Below are positions 59,748-64,000 of a DNA stretch of 64,000 bases, in pieces. Under the pieces are notes generated by a model that saw only the letters and a list, made by a program, of their open reading frames with translations, ran no database searches and was not told the origin of the DNA. Position 1 is the first letter of the stretch; each line of letters begins with the position of its first letter. The stretch lies in contig NZ_JAHLEL010000038.1 of NCBI RefSeq assembly GCF_020131355.1, positions 1-64,000 of the forward strand, given 5' to 3'. The position numbers were made by a program, and so were the translations under genes. The DNA is from Pseudonocardia sp. ICBG1293 (GTDB lineage Bacteria; Actinomycetota; Actinomycetes; Mycobacteriales; Pseudonocardiaceae).

Positions 59748-60908
59748 GTGCGCGTCGCAATCGTCTCGGAATGCTTCCTGCCGGTGGTCAACGGCGTCAC
59801 CAACTCGGTGCTGCGGGTGTGCGAGCACCTGCGGGCGGGGGGCCACGACGTCGTGGTGATCGCGCCGGGGACGGCCGGGCCGGACTCCCACGAGGGGATC
59901 CCGGTCGTCCGGATCCCGGCGGTCGAGCTCCCGGTGGTGAACTCGATGCCGGTCGGGGTGCCCAGCAGACGGATCCTGACCGCGCTGCGCCGGTTCCGGC
60001 CCGACGTGGTCCACCTGGCGGCACCGTTCGTGGTCGGGGCACGGGGGCTGGCGGCGGCCCGGCGTCTGGGGGTGCCGACGGTCGCGGTCTACCAGACCGA
60101 CGTCGCCGGCTTCGCCTCCGCCTACGGGCTCGGTCTGACCGCCCGGGCCGCGTGGCGCTGGACCTGCCGGCTGCACGGCATGGCCGACCGGACGCTCGCA
60201 CCGTCGAGCTGGGCGACCGGGGCGCTGCGCGAGCGCGGCGTGCCGCGGGTGCACCAGTGGGCGCGCGGTGTGGACACCCGCCGGTTCACCCCGTCACGGC
60301 GCAGCGACGCCTGGCGCTCCGAGCTCGCCCCGGGCGGCGAGCGGCTCATCGGGTTCGTCGGCCGTCTCGCCCCGGAGAAGCAGGTGGAGCGGCTCGCCGT
60401 ACTCGGTGACCTGCCCGGGACGCGGCTGGTCGTCGTCGGCGACGGGCCCAGCGCCGACGGGCTGCGCGAGCGGCTGCCCTCGGCGGCGTTCCTCGGGCAC
60501 CGCGGCGGCGACGAGCTCGCGCACCTCTACGCCAGCCTCGACGTGTTCGTGCACACCGGACAGGCCGAGACGTTCTGCCAGGCGGTGCAGGAGGCGCTCG
60601 CCTCGGGGGTCCCGGTGGTCGCGCCCGACGCGGGCGGTCCGCGCGACCTGGTGCTGCCCGGCCGTACCGGTTACCTCGTCGCTCCCCGTCCCGAGGGGGG
60701 CGAGCCCGGCGACCCGGCCACCGACGCCGCCGACCGCGAGCTGGTCACCGCGGTCACGGCACTGTGCGAGCCGCAGCGCAACCGGGAGTTCGGGCTCGCC
60801 GCCCGCCAGTCGGTGCTGCGCCGGACCTGGACCGCGGTCGGCGACGAGCTGCTCGCCCACTACGGCGACGTGCTCCGCGCGGCGGCCCCGGAGCGCGTCG
60901 CGGCCTGA
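59748..60908 (+). CDS. GDP-mannose-dependent glycosyltransferase family 4 (MgtA/PimB-like)
   Basis: A 386-residue GT-B glycosyltransferase at the position of Rv0557 (MgtA). N-terminal domain: VAIVSECFLPVVNGVTNSVL, VVIAPGTAGPDSHEG and VYQTDVAGFASAYGLG. C-terminal donor domain: GFVGRLAPEKQVERL, VVVGDGPSADGLRERL and the EX7E motif in GQAETFCQAVQEALASGVPVVAPDAGGP (written here as a region, residues about 280-305). Mycobacterial and corynebacterial relatives mannosylate glycolipids or phosphatidylinositol mannosides. GTG 59748 (VRVAIVSEC) is chosen by homology. Confidence 0.9.
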   Translation: MRVAIVSECFLPVVNGVTNSVLRVCEHLRAGGHDVVVIAPGTAGPDSHEGIPVVRIPAVELPVVNSMPVGVPSRRILTALRRFRPDVVHLAAPFVVGARGLAAARRLGVPTVAVYQTDVAGFASAYGLGLTARAAWRWTCRLHGMADRTLAPSSWATGALRERGVPRVHQWARGVDTRRFTPSRRSDAWRSELAPGGERLIGFVGRLAPEKQVERLAVLGDLPGTRLVVVGDGPSADGLRERLPSAAFLGHRGGDELAHLYASLDVFVHTGQAETFCQAVQEALASGVPVVAPDAGGPRDLVLPGRTGYLVAPRPEGGEPGDPATDAADRELVTAVTALCEPQRNREFGLAARQSVLRRTWTAVGDELLAHYGDVLRAAAPERVAA

Positions 60909-60969
60909 GCGGGCCGGCCTGCGTAGTCGTGCGGATCCGTGGTGGCGGCCCGGCGGGGACGGTGAACCC

Positions 60970-61545
60970 ATGAGCCGCACCGTCGTCGTCGCACCCCGTG
61001 GTGAGCTCGCCGCGGTCGACACCTCCGCCACCGTCCGTCTGATGTCGAGCCTGCTCGACCCCGATCCCGCGGTCCGCGGCGCCGCGCGGTCCGAGACCCT
61101 CGCTGCGCCGCACCGCCGGATGCCGCCGGTGCTGTTCGCGCTGTCGGAGAACCTCGTGGCCGAGGGCGAGATGGCCGAGGCCGCGCGCTGGTTCTACGCG
61201 GGCCAGCTGCGGGCCCGCTACGACGCCTGCCGGTGCACCGACACCACGGCCGCCCAGGCGCTGGCCGTGCTGCGCGACCGGTTCGGTGAGCCGGTCAACC
61301 GCTGGGCGTTCGCCGACCCGGCCCGCGTCCGCCGTGCCGCCGTCCGCGCCGTCGCCTGGGACCGCTCGGCCCCGCACGACTACGACCACCGCTGGATCGC
61401 CCTGCACGGCATGGGCGCCTTCACCGGGGCCGGCACCGGGGTCAGCACGCCGCAGGCCGAGTGGGCGGGCGTCGCCGCCCGGGTGCGTGCCGAGTACCTG
61501 AGCGGTCTGCGCGAGGTGCTGCGCGAGCAGTTCGGCCGGCGGTGA
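60970..61545 (+). CDS. Protein of unknown function between the mannosyltransferase and menG
   Basis: A 191-residue soluble protein without signal peptide or membrane segment. Two motif-rich blocks look constrained: MPPVLFALSENLVAEGEMAE followed by AARWFYAGQLRARYDACRCT (residues 51-90), and AWDRSAPHDYDHRWIALHGM followed by GAFTG (129-153). The first block reads like a pair of tetratricopeptide-type helices; the second carries conserved-type His, Asp, Tyr and Trp. I do not recognise a named domain. Third positions are as G/C-rich as in neighbours and it lies within the conserved neighbourhood, so it is a real gene. ATG 60970 has weak Shine-Dalgarno support. Confidence 0.8.
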   Translation: MSRTVVVAPRGELAAVDTSATVRLMSSLLDPDPAVRGAARSETLAAPHRRMPPVLFALSENLVAEGEMAEAARWFYAGQLRARYDACRCTDTTAAQALAVLRDRFGEPVNRWAFADPARVRRAAVRAVAWDRSAPHDYDHRWIALHGMGAFTGAGTGVSTPQAEWAGVAARVRAEYLSGLREVLREQFGRR

Positions 61546-61562
61546 AGCGGTGGTCGGGTCGC

Positions 61563-61568
61563 TAGGCT
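61563..61568 (+). promoter_or_regulatory. -10 element of menG (near-leaderless)
   Basis: TAGGCT ends seven bases before GTG 61576. Confidence 0.5.
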
Positions 61569-61575
61569 GGGGTGC

Positions 61576-62268
61576 GTGTCCCGCGCCGAGCTCGACAAGA
61601 ACCCGACCGACGTCGCCCGCATGTTCGACGGCGTCGCCCGGCGCTACGACCTGACCAACACCGCGCTGTCGGGCGGGCAGGACCGCTACTGGCGGGTCCA
61701 GACCCGCCGGGCCCTGGGGCTGCGCCCGGGGGAGAAGGTCCTGGACCTGGCCGCGGGTACCGCGGTGTCGACCGTCGAGCTCGCGAAGGACGGCGCCTGG
61801 TGCGTCGCCGCGGACTTCTCCCTCGGCATGCTGCGTGCGGGCGCCCGCCGCGCGGTCCCGAAGGCCGCCGCCGACGCACTGCACCTGCCCTTCGCCGACG
61901 GCAGCTTCGACGCCGTCACCATCTCCTTCGGCCTGCGCAACGCGAACGACACCGTCGCTGGCCTGCGTGAGATGGCCCGCGTGACCCGCCCCGGCGGCCG
62001 CCTGGTCGTCTGCGAGTTCTCGACGCCGACCTGGACCCCCTTCCGCGTGCTCTACCAGAACGCGGTGCTCGGCCACGCCCTCCCCACGATCGCCCGCACG
62101 GTCTCGTCGAACCCCGAGGCGTACCTCTACCTGGCCGAGTCGATCCGGGACTGGCCCGACCAGCCGGCGCTCGCCGACAAGATCGCCGACGCCGGCTGGG
62201 AACGCCCCGCCTGGCGGAACCTGACCTTCGGCGCCGTCGCGCTGCACCGGGCGTACAAGCCGGCCTGA
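61576..62268 (+). CDS. menG: Demethylmenaquinone methyltransferase
   Basis: A 230-residue UbiE/MenG SAM-dependent C-methyltransferase giving menaquinone from demethylmenaquinone. Motifs: [20 protein letters not shown] (UbiE signature 1), SAM motif [47 protein letters not shown] (signature 2) and [15 protein letters not shown]. The usual DVGTGTG-like motif I is here DLAAGTA, as in actinobacterial forms (Rv0558). It is the last menaquinone gene in the window and is followed by an 850-base gap and the nuo operon. Confidence 0.95.
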   Translation: MSRAELDKNPTDVARMFDGVARRYDLTNTALSGGQDRYWRVQTRRALGLRPGEKVLDLAAGTAVSTVELAKDGAWCVAADFSLGMLRAGARRAVPKAAADALHLPFADGSFDAVTISFGLRNANDTVAGLREMARVTRPGGRLVVCEFSTPTWTPFRVLYQNAVLGHALPTIARTVSSNPEAYLYLAESIRDWPDQPALADKIADAGWERPAWRNLTFGAVALHRAYKPA

Positions 62269-62401
62269 CCCGCCGCTCCCGCCACCCCTGCCGTTCCAGC
62301 CCCCGGCCGCCCCGGCCGCCCCCGCCGTTCCCGCCGGCCCGCCCCCGCCCTCCGCAGGGCGGCCCCCGGAGTCGAGTCCCGGGGCCCGGGACCCACGGAT
62401 C

Positions 62402-62418
62402 CGCTTACCCGGTAAGCG
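62402..62418. repeat. Palindrome CGCTTACCnGGTAAGCG, copy 2
   Basis: Identical to copy 1 (27827-27843) over all 17 bases, followed by ATTCG. It lies 134 bases after the menG stop. Confidence 0.75.
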
Positions 62419-62537
62419 ATTCGTCCCGACACTCCCTCGGCCTAGGGCCCCGTTCCGTCGCGGACCGGCTCCCGACCGCACCGCGTCACGGATTCGCGCC
62501 CTCCCCGGGACCTCGTGCCGCGGGCTTGCGCGATCCG

Positions 62538-62564
62538 CCCTCCCGGACGAGGAATCCGGGAGGG
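62538..62564. terminator. Hairpin between palindrome copies
   Basis: Ten pairs (62538-62547 with 62555-62564) around a seven-base loop, followed by G-rich sequence. It could end menG read-through; no U-run is present. Confidence 0.4.
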
Positions 62565-62576
62565 GGGAGGAGCTGT

Positions 62577-62599
62577 ATCCGCTTACCGGGTAAGCGGAT
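62577..62599. repeat. Palindrome CGCTTACCnGGTAAGCG, copy 3 (extended)
   Basis: The 17-base core (62580-62596) has G instead of C at the centre and is extended to 11-base perfect arms, ATCCGCTTACC and GGTAAGCGGAT. It is centred 178 bases from copy 2. Confidence 0.75.
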
Positions 62600-62791
62600 T
62601 CCGCGGCAGGAGGCGTCGGGGCCGGAGCCGGCGGGGGTGCCCGGCGGCCCGGCGGGCCTGCGGTGGCGGCGTGCGGGACGCAACGTCCGGCCGCGTCCGC
62701 GGCTCGGCCGCCCGGGTCCGCGAGCGCCGCCCGGGTCCACGAGCACCGCCCGGCCCGATCCGTGAACACCGACGGTCCCGACCGGCGAGCG

Positions 62792-62810
62792 CCGGCGGAC
62801 CGATCGTCAC
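62792..62810 (+). repeat. 19-base element shared with the small HTH promoter (copy 2)
   Basis: Identical to 10866-10884. Here it lies about 90 bases upstream of the nuo -10 and about 310 bases before nuoA. Confidence 0.6.
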
Positions 62811-62900
62811 CACCCGGTGACGCCGTGTCGAAGCGCGTTGCGCCGCAGGGAGTCCCGCGCCATCGCCCGATCCGCCCACGCGATCACGGCGGCGCCGTCC

Positions 62901-62906
62901 TACACT
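62901..62906 (+). promoter_or_regulatory. -10 element of the nuo operon
   Basis: TACACT fits TAnnnT. A start near 62913 would place the Rex site at about +6 to +23 and leave a leader of about 210 bases before nuoA. No good -35 was seen. Confidence 0.45.
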
Positions 62907-62917
62907 GCTCGCGCAGT

Positions 62918-62935
62918 TCGTGAACTTTTTCACAA
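62918..62935. promoter_or_regulatory. Rex operator upstream of nuoA
   Basis: TCGTGAACTTTTTCACAA matches TTGTGAAnnnnTTCACAA in 13 of 14 defined positions, better than the rex autoregulatory site. It lies immediately downstream of a -10 candidate, where Rex would act as a roadblock. nuo is a known Rex target in Streptomyces coelicolor. Confidence 0.8.
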
Positions 62936-63122
62936 GGGTGGTGCGGGCCACGCGGTCCGGAGCGCGCCGACCTGCACGGATGCGGATCACATGTGACCCG
63001 CGCCCCGTCACAGGTAAGGCTCGCCTGGGTTCTTGGTCACAGGGGACCGGACATAAGGTCGCCGCGACCGGCTCGTCGATCACCACCAACGACGGTGGCG
63101 CCGCGACAACGAAGGTGTAGGA

Positions 63123-63488
63123 ATGCTCGATCCCTATCTCCCGCTCGTCCTGCTGTTCGTGTTGGCGGCGGGCTTCGCGGTGTTCTCGGTCGCCTCCGCG
63201 CCGTTGATCGGTCCGCGCCGGTTCAACCGGGCCAAGCTGGACTCCTACGAGTGCGGTATCGAGCCCTCGCCGCAGCCGGTCGTCGGCGGCGGACGCGTGC
63301 CGGTCGCCTACTACCTCACGGCGATGCTGTTCATCCTGTTCGACATCGAGCTGGTGTTCATGTACCCGTACGCCGTCGTCGCCGACGCGGTCGGTGTCTT
63401 CGGGTTCGTGGCCATCACGCTCTACATCGCCACGATCGCCTTCGCGTACGCCTACGAATGGCGTCGCGGCGGGCTCGAGTGGAGCTGA
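63123..63488 (+). CDS. nuoA: NADH-quinone oxidoreductase subunit A
   Basis: A 121-residue membrane subunit of Complex I with three transmembrane helices ([57 protein letters not shown]). The conserved loop [15 protein letters not shown] carries the NuoA Cys, and FDIELVF the membrane Glu/Asp pair. GAAGG lies seven bases before ATG 63123. It starts the nuo operon; nuoB follows eight bases after its stop. Confidence 0.95.
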   Translation: MLDPYLPLVLLFVLAAGFAVFSVASAPLIGPRRFNRAKLDSYECGIEPSPQPVVGGGRVPVAYYLTAMLFILFDIELVFMYPYAVVADAVGVFGFVAITLYIATIAFAYAYEWRRGGLEWS

Positions 63489-63496
63489 GGCTGTCA

Positions 63497-64000
63497 TGGG
63501 ACTCGAGGAGAACCTCCCCAGCGGCGTCCTGCTGACCAACGTCGAGAAGCTGGTCAACTGGACCCGGAAGTCGTCGCTCTGGCCCGCCACCTTCGGCCTG
63601 GCCTGCTGCGCCATCGAGATGATGACCACCGGCGCCCCGCGCTACGACCTGGCCCGGTTCGGCATGGAGGTCTTCCGGGCCTCGCCGCGCCAGGCCGATC
63701 TGATGATCGTCGCGGGCCGGGTGAGTAACAAGATGGCGCCGGTGCTGCGTCAGATCTACGACCAGATGCCCGAACCGCGCTGGGTGCTCGCGATGGGTGT
63801 GTGCGCCAGCTCCGGCGGCATGTTCAACAACTACGCGATCGTCCAGGGCGTGGACCACGTCGTGCCGGTCGACATGTACCTGCCCGGCTGCCCGCCGCGG
63901 CCGGAGATGCTGATCGACGCGATCCTCAAGATCCACGCAAAGATCATGGACGAGCCGCTCGGCCCGAAGCGTGCCGCCGAGCTCGCCGAGTCCGGGTACC
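63497..64000 (+). CDS. nuoB: NADH-quinone oxidoreductase subunit B, partial at window end
   Basis: The first 168 residues of NuoB, with the frame still open at the window edge. It is the subunit holding Fe-S cluster N2, the last cluster before quinone. The four ligands are visible: C37 and C38 in [12 protein letters not shown]103 in [12 protein letters not shown] and C132 in [10 protein letters not shown]. It begins [20 protein letters not shown], with GAGG five bases before the ATG. Only the C-terminal end, which is variable among family members, is missing. Confidence 0.95.

Larger units (their letters stand above)
62269..63122. other. Long intergenic region menG-nuoA
   Basis: 854 bases without a credible gene. 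In order: a pyrimidine-rich tract (62279-62350), palindrome copies 2 and 3 (62402-62418, 62577-62599), a hairpin (62538-62564), the 19-base element shared with the small HTH promoter (62792-62810), a -10 (62901-62906), a Rex site (62918-62935) and TGTGAC/GTCACA motifs (62992-63043). The density of signals marks it as the nuo control region. Confidence 0.7.

Noticed and set aside
62987-62996. TCACATGTGA as a Crp site
   Set aside because: The half-sites are in the wrong orientation and spacing: Crp needs TGTGA-N6-TCACA, and here TCACA and TGTGA are back to back.
1-64000. tRNA, rRNA, transposase or phage genes
   Set aside because: None was seen: no T-loop/anticodon arm combination was noticed and no frame carries transposase or integrase motifs. 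A dedicated tRNA scan would be needed to exclude tRNAs fully.

Overview
The window is about 74% G+C with near-uniform G/C third codon positions, many GTG starts and frequent ATGA, GTGA or TGATG overlaps. That points to an actinomycete. Much of the gene order matches what I know of the Mycobacterium tuberculosis stretch Rv0489 to Rv0558 (gpm1-senX3-regX3, proC-HTH-bS22-galE2, hemACDB, hemL-tlpA-ccdA-resB-ccsA, menA/E/B/D, menG). It also carries streptomycete-style developmental regulators: bldC, and an ECF sigma plus membrane protein pair that sits beside rex-hemACD as bldN-rsbN does in Streptomyces. A mycelial member of the Pseudonocardiales, most likely Pseudonocardia, is my inference. No insertion sequence, prophage, CRISPR array, rRNA or tRNA was seen. 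The window looks like core chromosome, not an island.

Layout. 1-2.6 kb: an Lrp/AsnC regulator gene broken by two frameshifts, then an operon of a guanidino hydrolase and ornithine aminotransferase (arginine catabolism). 2.6-5.6 kb: gpmA and the phosphate two-component system senX3-regX3. 5.7-11.5 kb: ppx, a low-complexity membrane protein, a TIM-barrel protein, a thioesterase-fold protein, proC, a small HTH protein and ribosomal protein bS22. 11.7-17.4 kb: an SDR, an acyltransferase, a HAD phosphatase, and a DUF5667-type membrane protein with an ECF sigma factor. 18-21.5 kb: an AMP-forming ligase, a glutaredoxin-like protein and a membrane molybdoenzyme. 22-30.3 kb: rex-hemA-hemC-hemD, hemB, a membrane protein and hemL (haem synthesis). 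30.3-37.6 kb: histidine phosphatase, TlpA thioredoxin, ccdA, resB, ccsB (System II cytochrome c maturation) and a MinD-like protein with a long repetitive N-terminus. 37.7-45.4 kb: bldC, menA, a secreted protein, menE, menB and a kinase. 45.6-54.8 kb: a D-lactate-dehydrogenase-type flavo/Fe-S protein, patatin, aldo/keto reductase, HesB-like protein, ABC-F, dienelactone hydrolase and MFS transporter. 55-62.3 kb: menD, menF, DUF3592-type protein, inositol-phosphatase family, mannosyltransferase, an unknown protein and menG. 63.1 kb to the end: start of the nuo operon (nuoA, partial nuoB).

The genes fit a respiratory theme: haem, c-type cytochrome maturation, menaquinone and Complex I. Two Rex (NADH/NAD+ sensor) operator-like sites tie the theme together, one over the rex promoter and one just downstream of a -10 element ahead of nuoA. 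The most notable unexplained signals are a perfect or near-perfect palindrome present three times in intergenic DNA (27.8, 62.4 and 62.6 kb), a 19-base identical element upstream of the small HTH gene and upstream of nuoA, the repeat-rich MinD-like protein in the cytochrome c cluster, and a conserved-looking 191-residue protein of unknown function beside menG. Many genes carry a TAnnnT hexamer 6-8 bases before the start codon, the layout expected of leaderless transcripts.
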